A DNA stretch of 55,498 bases from Phycisphaerae bacterium (GTDB lineage Bacteria; Planctomycetota; Phycisphaerae; UBA1845). This document shows positions 1-8,927 of this stretch, piece by piece (position 1 is the first letter of the stretch; each line of letters starts with the position of its first letter). A program made the translations under genes and the position numbers. Below the pieces are notes generated by a model, which had not been told where the DNA came from, ran no database searches, and saw nothing but the letters and a program-made list of their open reading frames with translations. The stretch lies in the NCBI GenBank assembly GCA_029260135.1, contig JAJDDV010000177.1, positions 1-55,498 of the forward strand. Direction: 5' to 3'.

Positions 1-1875
1 GTCGGTGCAGGAACCCGTCAGCCCGTTACAGCACGCACCGTACACAGCCGAGACGCCGCTCACGACGAGAGCAAAGTCCGCGTCCTTGGGGACGTCTACC
101 GAACACTGAGGATTGCCTGTGCAACATTCCGTGGGATCGTCGTTGAGATATTCCACGTGTCCGTCCTCATTGATTTCGTCGGCATCGACGCGAATCTTCC
201 ACATTCCTGGCTCCGGGTCTTGGATGAAGACATTCTCGACGGTGTCCACAACCGGATTCGCGCCCGGATCGTCCGGATCGGGAGGATTCGGCCCGACACA
301 GGTTGGCGCGGGAACCGACCAATTGCCATCCTTCAGGCCGCAGGTTCCCCAGTACACGATGCCCGAAGGAGACGTTACCTTGAGACTCAAATCGTTCTGT
401 GCATTTCTGTTCGCGGACGGTGTACCGGGCGGATCAGAATAGGCCAGCGTTACGCGGAGTTCGGGCAGGCCAACTGAAACGGATACATCGAAGTTCATAA
501 AAGTGTTGACCAAGTTACGCAGCACCACCGTCTCATCGATCACGTAGATCTTGTCGCGCTCGCTGTAGAGCCGCTCCACATCGACCATTCCCCAACCCTG
601 CTTTCGGCGATCCAGATCAGCCTGAGTGAGAGGATATCGATAGGCCGTGTTGATCATCAACGCCTTCACTGTTGCCGCGTGCGGACGATTCACAAAGACG
701 CAGTCTTCAACTTGTGGGTCGCAGGTCGGACTGGTCAACGTGTTCCCAAACATGTTGACCCCGTCGCCGTCCGGATCGCTCGCCCACATTTCGAAGATCA
801 GCCCGGCGTAGCCGCACGTAATCGGTGTGGCCGCGCTCGTTCCACCAAACGGCCGCTTGGCAACGGTACCCCCGTGCGCATAACAATAGTCGTCCGCATG
901 GCACGTCGTATTGACGTTATCAAAGAAATGCACAAGATCGGGTTTCACGCGATAATCCTCAGCATACCCTCGGCTTGCGCCTCCGTAGCAAAGGAGGGGA
1001 TCAACGCAGCAGGACGGGTTCTGTGATGGGGCACAACAGTAACTGTTTCCTTCGCAGCACATTGTCGCGCAGCACGGCCCGTCGCAGGTGCCAACGCAGC
1101 CATCTCGCCAGGTGTGATCGTCGTGACACTTGGAGTTGTAGTGTTTTACGCCGCCGACAGAGACAACGTTCTTTGCCCATGCCTCAGCGCCAGAGTGTTG
1201 GGGCGTAAGACCATTGCACTCGCCAAAGTAATCCGGATGTCCGCAGTTTCCTTGGGATTGGCAGATCAGAATATCGTATGTAAACGCGATGTCATCCAAT
1301 ACGGCTGTGTCGGCATGGTAGTCTAGTCGGTATGGCAGTGTTATCCAACTGTTGCTCTGGAAGACGGCGCTGTACGGACAGGCGGTGTCACCCGTCGGAC
1401 AACAGACGTCGCCAACTAACAGACGTGCCATGACGTCGCGATAACGGCAGCTCGGTGGCGCAAATGGGTCACCAAGTAGAGAACGAGAGAAGAAGATCCC
1501 CTCGGCATCTCGGAGAATGCCCTGGGGATTGATACTTGGGTTGGGGGCACCATCTCCGAAGACGGTCCCATAGACTCTCGTCCCGTGACCTGTTGCCGCT
1601 TCGAGGACCTGCTCCTCGCAGCGGACTGTTATGCGCTGCTCCGCAAGGTCAAACGCTGCGTGTGTTTCCCGAATCCCCCAATCCAAGACCGCCCCACGTA
1701 CACCTTCGCCAGTAAAGGGAACTTCCGGAGGCGGAAGGCCAGCCAGGTAATCCGCACCGCTGATCTCTCGCGCAACGTCCATTGCTGGGCTCGGGTCACC
1801 CGTCACGTTGACGAACTGGACCTCGTCCATCGTGATCAACGTTCGAACCTGATCGAGCGTGAGCGTGGCTTTCAT
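1..1875 (-). CDS. subtilisin-like (S8) peptidase, catalytic part, runs off left edge
   Basis: This open frame carries the three subtilase motifs in order: Asp in GAVLDWG, His in ATGHGTRVYG and the nucleophile Ser in GGTSAATP. A beta-rich domain with SDPPGTPSANRNAQNDL follows, and a Cys-rich stretch (YGACCNGLTGSC) reaches the edge, so the C-terminus is missing. The frame is continuous with the prodomain-coding gene upstream, separated only by a TAA at 1900-1902. I give the first ATG after that stop as a possible restart, but its ribosome site is weak. It is presumably a secreted protease. Either it is made by reinitiation or readthrough, or the gene is a recent pseudogene. Confidence 0.75.
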   Translation of the reverse strand, partial: MKATLTLDQVRTLITMDEVQFVNVTGDPSPAMDVAREISGADYLAGLPPPEVPFTGEGVRGAVLDWGIRETHAAFDLAEQRITVRCEEQVLEAATGHGTRVYGTVFGDGAPNPSINPQGILRDAEGIFFSRSLLGDPFAPPSCRYRDVMARLLVGDVCCPTGDTACPYSAVFQSNSWITLPYRLDYHADTAVLDDIAFTYDILICQSQGNCGHPDYFGECNGLTPQHSGAEAWAKNVVSVGGVKHYNSKCHDDHTWRDGCVGTCDGPCCATMCCEGNSYCCAPSQNPSCCVDPLLCYGGASRGYAEDYRVKPDLVHFFDNVNTTCHADDYCYAHGGTVAKRPFGGTSAATPITCGYAGLIFEMWASDPDGDGVNMFGNTLTSPTCDPQVEDCVFVNRPHAATVKALMINTAYRYPLTQADLDRRKQGWGMVDVERLYSERDKIYVIDETVVLRNLVNTFMNFDVSVSVGLPELRVTLAYSDPPGTPSANRNAQNDLSLKVTSPSGIVYWGTCGLKDGNWSVPAPTCVGPNPPDPDDPGANPVVDTVENVFIQDPEPGMWKIRVDADEINEDGHVEYLNDDPTECCTGNPQCSVDVPKDADFALVVSGVSAVYGACCNGLTGSCTD

Positions 1876-1899
1876 GCTGTATCCCGCCGCGCTGGTCGA

Positions 1900-2643
1900 T
1901 TAGACAGTTCCGCCGAGTGTTGTGATTTGACTTGCCACGACGTTCTGCTGCGTGAGCCCGCGTTCCAGAACGAGGATCCCGTACTTCTCCGTCGCCGACG
2001 ATGAATACTCCGCCGCCAGTTCAGCACGAATATCGCCCGACATCCGATACGCCGGGTGGAACGGAAGGACTGCGCGGACGAACGCCAGCGCCTCGACCTG
2101 CGCCTTGACTGCCGGCGTCATCTTCACGATATGCGAGTGCCTCGGAAGGAAGTTGTAGACCTTTGCTCCGAGCGCGGTCAGTGCATCGCGATAGACCTGC
2201 AGCGTTTGCGTGACGAACGGGACGATATACAGATTGCACTCCGGCCCGGCGGTCAGCGAGGGTTCGACTGCGTTCGGTCCGTCGTCGACCGGATCAAAGT
2301 GGCCATGACGCAGCTTGAGGTCGTAGGTTGTCTGTCGGACCCGAACGATCTCCTCACCGTCCGGACTCAAGGCGTAGAAGTGTTGCCTCTCTCCCGCGGC
2401 TGTCACCTCGTCCCAGACGTTTGCGACCACCGTCGAGTTGGGCACCTCGATGGCCCGGGCGTTCTCCACCGTATTATCCGTTGTATGGAACGGAGCGCCC
2501 GCGTTCATGCTCAGCGACGTGGTGCTGCCTACTGTGCTGAGTGTCAGATCAACTTCCGATCGGGCTTCCTGAACCGCTGAGAGAACTCCCACTGCTCCAA
2601 TCGCGACCATCCGCGTCGTGTTCCCGACGATCGAGAATCGCAT
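1900..2643 (-). CDS. N-terminal signal/prodomain part of the S8 peptidase, ended by in-frame TAA
   Basis: About 247 residues with an N-terminal hydrophobic segment, then a region ending in a prodomain-like alpha/beta unit (HSHIVKMTP, AFVRAVLPFHPAY, TTLGGTV). Such units precede subtilase catalytic domains and act as folding inhibitors. The frame stops at TAA (1900-1902) and continues in the same frame as STSAAGYSMKATLTLDQ, then directly into the catalytic domain, so this was one gene. Of two nearby ATGs, the one at 2643 is preferred because GGAGGA lies about 6 bases upstream of it. Alone, this product would have no catalytic residues. Confidence 0.7.
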   Translation of the reverse strand: MRFSIVGNTTRMVAIGAVGVLSAVQEARSEVDLTLSTVGSTTSLSMNAGAPFHTTDNTVENARAIEVPNSTVVANVWDEVTAAGERQHFYALSPDGEEIVRVRQTTYDLKLRHGHFDPVDDGPNAVEPSLTAGPECNLYIVPFVTQTLQVYRDALTALGAKVYNFLPRHSHIVKMTPAVKAQVEALAFVRAVLPFHPAYRMSGDIRAELAAEYSSSATEKYGILVLERGLTQQNVVASQITTLGGTV

Positions 2644-2727
2644 GTGCATTCCTCCAAGATGGAGAACTATCGAACGAGGCGGTGGCCACTAGACAGGCCC
2701 CGAACCGCCCGTCTGATAGGTAACGCC

Positions 2728-2756
2728 ATTGTCGTCCTTCCGCCCGATCATGTCAA
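2728..2756 (-). promoter_or_regulatory. predicted sigma70-type promoter of the S8 peptidase gene
   Basis: On the minus strand TTGACA (2751-2756) is followed after exactly 17 bases by GACAAT (2728-2733). Transcription would start near 2720 and leave a leader of about 75 bases before the start codon. The call rests on sequence match only. Confidence 0.4.
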
Positions 2757-3118
2757 GGATCTTCACTTGTTGCCGGTAGTACGTGAGAGTGCTCATCGCC
2801 GGACGGATTGCTGCATTCTTCGAGATCTTCCTATTTCCTGTGACAGACGCATGCCACATATCACGTGGACTGAACACTGAGCCACGATCGGAGGAGACTG
2901 GCAACGCTCACGCGAGTAAAGTACTACTTCTCGGGCCATTGCCCTCACCTACACGAGACGGAGTCGTCCGCAGCTGTCGAAGGGGACACGCGTCGGCGGG
3001 TTTACGGTATCAATGAATTGAGTAGGCACGCACGGGCACGGCGACTATACGAGACGGTTGTTCGCGAGGTGGGATGATTCGGCCGCGAGACGGGTCTCTC
3101 TCGAAAACGCCGGGTAGG
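2757..3118. other. non-coding stretch, nothing recognised
   Basis: No frame here has both a credible ribosome site and recognisable protein content. A possible short minus-strand frame that overlaps the predicted promoter was judged to be chance. Confidence 0.4.
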
Positions 3119-3180
3119 CAGGTGGGCTTTCGGCCACCCGCCCGCTCAGAACCGTGCGTGCGGCTTTCACCGCACACGGC
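3119..3180 (-). mobile_element. possible group II intron remnant (hairpin block)
   Basis: On the minus strand this block forms a strong hairpin, GCCGTGTGCGG-TGAAAG-CCGCACGCACGG (3152-3179), followed by GTTCTGAGCGGGCGGGTGGC and a second GAAA-loop hairpin. From memory, this GTGCGGTGAAAG...CACGGTTCTGAG arrangement matches the conserved RNA segment next to maturase genes in bacterial group II introns. No reverse transcriptase or other intron domain is visible, so only a fragment could remain. It starts 10 bases after the DinB stop and may serve as that gene's terminator. Confidence 0.35.
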
Positions 3181-3189
3181 TCAAGCACT

Positions 3190-3702
3190 TCACTTGCGGG
3201 TGAGGGCGGTGATCCGGGCCAGGTGGTAGTCGTCGTGGTCGGCGGTGAAGAGGCAGAGATCGACGAGGCGCATCGGAGTCTTCAGCCGCGGGTGTAGCGC
3301 GGTCTGGCTGAAGGCGTTGTCGTCGAGGGCTTCGAGTGCATCGACGAAGCGGTGTCGCGCGGCGCGAAAAAAGCCGGTGAGCACGTCGATGGCAGCGCTG
3401 TTGTGGTTGGCCTGGTGGGTCTTTCGGTTGGTCAGATCGGCTTCGCGCAGCGTTTCTTTGCCGGATTGGAAATCGTCGAGCCGGCCGGTCCATAGCGGTT
3501 CGAGATCGAGGAGGTGGCCCACGTTTTCCTGGATCGACCAGGTGTCTGCGTCGCGGCGGGTGAGGCTCTCCAAGGGGATCGGTTGGATCAACTCTTCGAC
3601 GCGCACGGGCGTTCCGCGCAGGCGTTCGATGATATCGGGGTATCGCTCGACGGAGTAGGTGAAATCGAACTTCCGCTCGAACCAGGGCTGTTTGCCGGGC
3701 AT
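3190..3702 (-). CDS. DinB-family putative metalloenzyme
   Basis: A 170-residue protein with the DinB four-helix pattern: the His of WSIQENVGHLLDLE and the closing HDDYHLARI supply the histidines that usually bind a divalent metal. Family members are thiol- or stress-related enzymes, and no specific substrate can be named. The start is set at MPGKQPWFERKF because AGGAG lies about 9 bases upstream; an upstream in-frame start lacks this. The tail of an AI-2E transporter gene lies 134 bases upstream, and the same gene order recurs in decayed form at 8755-10202. Confidence 0.75.
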   Translation of the reverse strand: MPGKQPWFERKFDFTYSVERYPDIIERLRGTPVRVEELIQPIPLESLTRRDADTWSIQENVGHLLDLEPLWTGRLDDFQSGKETLREADLTNRKTHQANHNSAAIDVLTGFFRAARHRFVDALEALDDNAFSQTALHPRLKTPMRLVDLCLFTADHDDYHLARITALTRK

Positions 3703-3835
3703 GGGGTTCTCCTTTGGTTTTGGCAGTACTTGATACCACAAAGGCCCGAAGACACCAAGCCGGTGAGGGGACAAAGGGATTAGGGACTCAGGAACAGAGG
3801 ACCAAGAAGAACGGGTTCGCCGGCGACGTTGGTGA

Positions 3836-3872
3836 TCAGGTTTCGTCGGGCGGGAGGGTCTCGACGGCCATG
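3836..3872 (-). pseudogene. C-terminal stub of a second AI-2E transporter copy
   Basis: The minus strand reads AVETLPPDET-stop, nearly identical to the last residues (AVETLPPEET) of the intact transporter at 8928-10202. The preceding part of this copy is at 5621-5986, separated by the 1.7-kb block that carries the 3966-5411 gene. Only about four codons are missing between the two pieces, so this looks like one gene split by an insertion. Confidence 0.7.
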
Positions 3873-3880
3873 GGATGAGT

Positions 3881-3912
3881 AAGGCAGGTCGGCTATCTGC
3901 CCGACCTGCCTT
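3881..3912 (-). terminator. perfect inverted repeat, likely terminator of the 3966-5411 gene
   Basis: AAGGCAGGTCGG and its complement flank an 8-base loop, forming a 12-bp stem about 55 bases after the stop codon of the secreted-protein gene. There is no clear T-run, so termination is inferred from the position and strength of the stem. Confidence 0.5.
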
Positions 3913-3965
3913 GTATTGGTCTCCTGCGCTGCGTGCCCAGCAAGGCCACGCGCTCCTGCGTTCTC

Positions 3966-5411
3966 CTACGGCGGCGGGTACGGATACAGGTCACCACCAA
4001 AAGCGCCAAGGACCCGGTTCAACTCACCGACGTCGATCACACCGTCGACGATGGGCGTATACCCGGCGGCGCCCGTGCCCTGAAGGTCCGCTCTAACCTT
4101 AGAGGGCGCCCCCCTTTCGCCGGTGAATTTATACAGTATCGCCAGCGTGTCGAAGACGCTCACCACACCGCACGTGGAAAACGGGCACTCGGTGTCGGTG
4201 GTACACGCCACTCCGACGTTCACGCCACTGGCACAGACCGTCGCAGCGGCACGCCACTCACCCGCAGCGAGTTCGACCGTGTCGGACCACCGTCCGTTCG
4301 TAATCACGTCCACGCATAAACCGGCGGGGCAATCGCCGTTGCTCGTACAAACCTGACCGTTGTTGGTCCCGTCCTTGCAGACCTGGATCGGCGGCGAGTA
4401 GTTCGCCGGGTCCGCCCAATTGCACGTGGCGTCGACGATCTCGATTCTGTAGGATCCAAGCGGGATGATCAGCTCGTCCCGAAGATGAACGATGCCATCC
4501 GCGCTCCAGTCTCGAAACACCGGACGCGTGGTCAGTAGCGCCGAGATGAACGTGTCTCCGCTACAAATGCTCGCCGCACAGGGAGCATCGATACAATCGA
4601 CATCCTGCGTACAGATCTCACCGGCGTAGGTGCCTCCGTCGCAGACCCGACATGGCTCGTCATAGCCGGCGGCAGGCGATTCACTGTACTCGCCGGGTAT
4701 GTCAGCCCACCAACGGGTCCCGTTGTAGACACTGAAGTCACGGAGCCCAATGACCGGTAGGTCCACAAAGGTCACGCGGACGGCCTGAGCACGACCGGCA
4801 TCGGCGCCAGCGAATGACAGCACGCGGTTCTTTATGTTGACGACCGGATCGCCGTGAGCATTCGCGATGATCTCGGGCGACGGCGCCGTCGCCACCACGC
4901 ACGACGGAATGGCCACGTAGTCAAAAGACAGATCGCGCCCGGAGGCACGTGTTTGTATCTCGACGGTGTGCGCGGTGGGGGCGAGATCCGTGCCTCTCAC
5001 CGTGAACCAGCCCCTGTTGAGCGTGTTGATGGAGAACTCCAAGACTCCGTCTACATAAATGTCGGCCCACCCGTCGTTGCTGTCAGAGTGCCCGAACTGT
5101 ATGTCAACAACGGTCGACGGGTTGTTGAAGACGCCTTGCCACCAAGTCACCCCGGATTGGCCGTAAAGCCAGCAGACCTCATCGCCGGGCTGAGGCGTGT
5201 CCCAATTCCACGAGGGGTAGAACCGCACGTGGCCGGACGGACCCCAGGTGATGGCATGCCCGTCCATATCCTCAGCGGGCAGCACTTCCACAAATCCTGA
5301 ACCTTGCGCGACGCGGCCGGTCAGAACCGTCCAATCACCGGCGTAGGTACACGCGGTAGCGACGAGCACCATGGTCACCCAGAGGCAACCGTCAAGTAGC
5401 TTCAACTTCAT
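3966..5411 (-). CDS. secreted lectin-like protein with Cys-rich repeats and dockerin-like tail
   Basis: 481 residues with a signal peptide (MKLKLLDGCLWVTMVLVATA). Residues about 26-165 resemble a carbohydrate-binding or cell-surface beta-sandwich (GWADIYVDGVLEF, SFDYVAIPS). Three later blocks share a CxxGxNxGxxCTxxxDCP pattern of disulfide-type repeats. The C-terminus has GYTPIVDGVIDVGELNRVLG, a degenerate dockerin-like calcium loop common in planctomycetal secreted proteins. The family function is unknown. The gene sits inside the disrupted AI-2E transporter copy (5621-5986 and 3836-3872), so it arrived as an insertion. Confidence 0.65.
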   Translation of the reverse strand: MKLKLLDGCLWVTMVLVATACTYAGDWTVLTGRVAQGSGFVEVLPAEDMDGHAITWGPSGHVRFYPSWNWDTPQPGDEVCWLYGQSGVTWWQGVFNNPSTVVDIQFGHSDSNDGWADIYVDGVLEFSINTLNRGWFTVRGTDLAPTAHTVEIQTRASGRDLSFDYVAIPSCVVATAPSPEIIANAHGDPVVNIKNRVLSFAGADAGRAQAVRVTFVDLPVIGLRDFSVYNGTRWWADIPGEYSESPAAGYDEPCRVCDGGTYAGEICTQDVDCIDAPCAASICSGDTFISALLTTRPVFRDWSADGIVHLRDELIIPLGSYRIEIVDATCNWADPANYSPPIQVCKDGTNNGQVCTSNGDCPAGLCVDVITNGRWSDTVELAAGEWRAAATVCASGVNVGVACTTDTECPFSTCGVVSVFDTLAILYKFTGERGAPSKVRADLQGTGAAGYTPIVDGVIDVGELNRVLGAFGGDLYPYPPP

Positions 5412-5620
5412 GGCTTCTCCTCTTCCATTTGTTCGTCCTGGACTCGTTGACAGCCACGTTGGCCGTTAAGTACCTGCAGATACGAGTGGGGCGAGAGGTT
5501 CTGTCACGGTCACCAAGAGGTACGGGCAAATGCAGACGTGTTGGTCGGCGGGGCGGGGGATTGTGGATTGTGGGCTGCGGATTCAGGATGGAGGGCGGGG
5601 CTCGGTGAGCTGAGTGGCGG

Positions 5621-5986
5621 CACGAAGAGCCGGTAGCAAGCGATGCCAAGGCATGTCAGCGGCATGGCCAGCACGAGCCACAGTAAGCCGAGCAGTTTCC
5701 CCCACACGCAAACGCCAAGCAGAATAGCCGCGGGCTTCAGGCCGACCGATTGCCCGACAATGTGCGGAGTGATCAGCGAATCTTGAATCAACGGGACGAT
5801 GCCCATCACGGCCAGGGCCAGGATGACGGAGACCGTGAAGCTGGAATCACCTTCGACAGCGCGAAGACCGGCTAGCATGACCGCCGGAATCACGGCGACG
5901 GTTTGCGGATAGGGGACCATGTTCAGCAGACTGACGAAGAGCCCGAACGGCAGCGCCATCGGCAAGCCTATAATCGTGAAGCCGGA
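5621..5986 (-). pseudogene. internal fragment of an AI-2E family transporter
   Basis: The minus strand encodes GFTIIGLPMALPFGLFVSLL through CLGIACYRLFV. By eye there are about ten differences over roughly 112 residues from the intact transporter at 8928-10202. The first two thirds are missing and the frame runs into unrelated low-complexity sequence after YRLFV. The missing end of this copy is the stub at 3836-3872. A duplication followed by insertion and deletion explains the layout best. Confidence 0.75.
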
Positions 5987-6110
5987 GGCCAGGGCGTGAC
6001 GCCCTTTGTCACCCGGCGCCGAATCGGCAAACGAGCGTTAGCGGGACGATGTGACCGTTCCGACGCCTTGATGCGAGCGGCCCGGTACCCTCGAGATAGA
6101 TGGACGCATG

Positions 6111-8303
6111 CTATGCCTGAATCGGCCGCCGTCGTGCGCAGACCACCGTTCCGGCGGTCAGAACGAGCAATGTCATCGCAACGAGCCCCCACTGGGATAC
6201 AGCGGGGATGTCGGCCTGAGGGATCGGAACGAGGGCGGCTGCGTGCGGAAACGGCGGCGCACTTCGAGCGTGCGCGCCACCGCCGGCAAGCGTGTATACC
6301 GCCGAAAAGGTGAATCGCGGTTGGACGGTCAGTCCACTGCTGCAGCTAATCCCCGCTCGCAAAATCGCCCCGGTCGGCAGCCCGTCGACGAGGTCGTTCA
6401 TGTCGGTGAAGTAGTCCCAGCCAGTACCATCAGGAGCCGGTTCATAGTCCGACGTCCACAGCGTCGCCACACCCGCGAGCGGGTTGCCGCCGGCGGGGAA
6501 GGAACTACCGGCGAAACCATAGCATATACTATACGGTGGAGTGCCTCCCCTTGCCGTGGCCTTGGTCAGAGTGCCCGTACTGCTGCCAAAACCGGGCAGC
6601 GGCGACAGCACGGCGGAATCCCAGTTCTGCAGATCGTCGGTCGTCCAGACCACGCCGCGCGTTGAACCGTCGGTCAGAACGACGGTGCCCGACACACTGG
6701 CAGAAATGGGCGGGCCCTCAGGCCACGACAAACTCGAGAAGTATTCGTCGTTAGTAGATACTGCGGGCTCGAAGTACGCATGTCCCACGACCCCCGCGGG
6801 CAACGGCAACGCCGACATCTCAAAGCTGCCGGACCCCTCGCCGGCCTCACGCCACACAGCGGGGTGGGTTCGACCGAGTCCATCTTGAGCCCATCCGACG
6901 GCGACCCGACTTCCGGGGTCGCAGAGCGAGGCTGGGGCGGTGTCGGGGCAGGCGGATATGGACGTAGCCATGCTGTCGCGGTCGGGAATGCCAGAGTCTG
7001 GCAGAAGGACGACGCTCCACACGCCGAGCGCATCGCGGTCCCAGTACGTGGCCTTGCTGAAGCCTTGGGCGTCGGTGGAAGAGCCCACGGCTGAAAAATA
7101 GTCCCCAACCGGAAAGAACGCCCCCAGGGGGGTCGCTGTCGTTGCGTTGATCGGCAATGGCATGGTCTCTTCAACCCAGCCGTTGCCAGCTGCATTCACC
7201 CAGGCGACCGGTTGGCAAGGGTCACCCTTTGCTCCGACAATCAGGCAGGTGCCCGACCCGTCGCAGGAAGCGCCGTTGGCGACGCTTGTGGTCGCGCCAC
7301 CTGTTGGTAGCTCGGTCAGGGTGCAACTCTGCTGCGCGTCGCACGTCCACACGACCGCTAGATCCACGCCGAGGGAAGATACCCGTCCGGCTATGTAGCT
7401 GAAGTCCCCAAATTCAGTTTGTCCGAGTGGCTCGGAGGCCTCGTATCCGCCTTCATCCAGAAGGACGGCACGATACCTCGTCGGGCTGCACAGGCCCGCC
7501 GTGCAGGGTTCAACTCCCGAACAGGTCGTACCGTCGGCAAGGTCATTGGGCAGGCAGGCGCCCGTGCCGTCGCAGGTGTCGGGGCCGGTGCAGGCGTTGT
7601 CGGCGGCGCTACCGCAGGGCGTGTCTGATGCAACGTTCGTGCGCGTACACGCATTGGTATTGCACGACTCGTCGGTGCACTCGTTGTAGTCCTCGCAATC
7701 GGCGTCCGTGTTGCAGCATCCGGGAGTCCGATTGCCCACGCAGTAACCGGCGCTGCACTCGTCACTCGTCGTACACACGTCACCGTCATCGCAGGGGGCG
7801 GTGTTGTGGGTGCTCACGCAGCCGCTGATCGTGTCACACGAGTCATCAGTACACACGTTACCGTCATCGCAGTCCGGTGGAGTGCCGCCGACGCAGGCGC
7901 CGCCGGAACAGGTGTCCCCCGTGGAGCAGGCGTCGCCGTCGTCACAGGGGGCCGCGTTGTTGGTGCTCACGCAGCCGCTGCCCGGGCTACAAGAGTCATC
8001 CGTGCATACGTTACCGTCATCACAGTCGGGTGGTACACCGCCGAAGCAGGTGCCGTCCCAACAGGTGTCCCAAATGGAGCAGACGTCGCCGTCGTCGCAG
8101 GGAGTACCATTGAAGTTGTGGTTTGGCATGCAGCTGCCGAGGCCGTTGCAGGTGTCGGGATTGGTGCAGGCATCGGACGTCGGGTCACCGCAAGGCCAAC
8201 CGGCAGGCTGGCCGATGCATTCCTGGGCAAGGGCCGGGGTCGCGGCCGCGATGCCAACCAAACACACGAACAGCGAGAACGGTAGGTAGCTCTGCGAATG
8301 CAT
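6111..8303 (-). CDS. secreted Cys-rich repeat protein with C-terminal membrane anchor
   Basis: 730 residues. A signal peptide (SLFVCLVGIAAATPALA) is followed by about seven tandem Cys-rich units of the type CDDGDVCxxxDTC / PPDCDDGNVCTDDSC up to residue 280. After that come beta-propeller-like repeats with WTTDDLQNW and AVWREAG. The C-terminus has IPAVSQWG, a hydrophobic helix and CARRRPIQA, the layout of IPTL-CTERM-like sorting and anchoring signals. I start at MHSQSYLPF because GGAGGAGG lies 6-8 bases upstream; an earlier ATG would add 57 non-signal residues. It is probably an extracellular surface protein of unknown function. Confidence 0.7.
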   Translation of the reverse strand: MHSQSYLPFSLFVCLVGIAAATPALAQECIGQPAGWPCGDPTSDACTNPDTCNGLGSCMPNHNFNGTPCDDGDVCSIWDTCWDGTCFGGVPPDCDDGNVCTDDSCSPGSGCVSTNNAAPCDDGDACSTGDTCSGGACVGGTPPDCDDGNVCTDDSCDTISGCVSTHNTAPCDDGDVCTTSDECSAGYCVGNRTPGCCNTDADCEDYNECTDESCNTNACTRTNVASDTPCGSAADNACTGPDTCDGTGACLPNDLADGTTCSGVEPCTAGLCSPTRYRAVLLDEGGYEASEPLGQTEFGDFSYIAGRVSSLGVDLAVVWTCDAQQSCTLTELPTGGATTSVANGASCDGSGTCLIVGAKGDPCQPVAWVNAAGNGWVEETMPLPINATTATPLGAFFPVGDYFSAVGSSTDAQGFSKATYWDRDALGVWSVVLLPDSGIPDRDSMATSISACPDTAPASLCDPGSRVAVGWAQDGLGRTHPAVWREAGEGSGSFEMSALPLPAGVVGHAYFEPAVSTNDEYFSSLSWPEGPPISASVSGTVVLTDGSTRGVVWTTDDLQNWDSAVLSPLPGFGSSTGTLTKATARGGTPPYSICYGFAGSSFPAGGNPLAGVATLWTSDYEPAPDGTGWDYFTDMNDLVDGLPTGAILRAGISCSSGLTVQPRFTFSAVYTLAGGGAHARSAPPFPHAAALVPIPQADIPAVSQWGLVAMTLLVLTAGTVVCARRRPIQA

Positions 8304-8754
8304 GTCAATCCTCCTCCGAGTGCAGCCGAAACAACAACGCGGCGCGTCGACATAGAGTGTCCACGCGAGGGATAACCTCGCACGACGAACGCCACGAAGC
8401 CCGAACGGTGATAGTCGAGACTGAACAGCCAGTGTACAAGTGCGGGCCCCTGAATTCAAGCAGAAACGCCACATCGCGTGGGAAAGCAGCTAAAATGGTA
8501 ATGACGTGGAAGGAATGGCCGCGCCGAAATTCAACGCAATGCGCGACACTCCGACGCTGAACATGGGACCACTGGGAGACCGGAGTCTGGTCAAGTCGTC
8601 GTAAGCCCGGGATATCTCGTGGAACGTAAGTCGTTTTCCGGAAACGATTTAGCTTCGTATCCGAATGTCAGTGTGCGCCGTCGGTCCAACCTGTGTATGC
8701 CCGCATATTCTTGCGCCTGCAGCGCCACGGCGTGTGCTGGCGGCACTTCGGTGG
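8304..8754. other. intergenic stretch, nothing recognised beyond the ribosome site of 8303
   Basis: Apart from the GGAGGAGG site just upstream of the Cys-rich protein start, no gene, repeat or clear promoter was identified. Confidence 0.4.
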
Positions 8755-8819
8755 AGTCTCGCTCGACGGGGGAAGCTGAAGTTGAACCTTCGCTCGAACC
8801 AGGACTGTCCTCCGGGCAT
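8755..8819 (-). pseudogene. N-terminal remnant of a DinB gene
   Basis: On the minus strand an AAGGAG site and ATG are followed by MPGGQSWFERRFNFSF, matching the start of the intact DinB (MPGKQPWFERKFDFTY). The DNA match continues a little further after a one-base shift, then is lost. It follows the intact AI-2E transporter gene by 108 bases, mirroring the transporter-DinB order at 3190-3872. Confidence 0.65.
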
Positions 8820-8927
8820 AGGTTTCTCCTTCGTTTTCGTGGTTATGTCATACCAGAAAGGGATGCAGGGACCTTGGGCCTAGGGGCAGAGAACAAAGAA
8901 ACGAGGATCGACCCGGGACGTTCGAGA

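Noticed and set aside
2689..2904. Short minus-strand frame upstream of the protease gene
   Set aside because: No ribosome site, and its 3' half coincides with a good promoter for the next gene.
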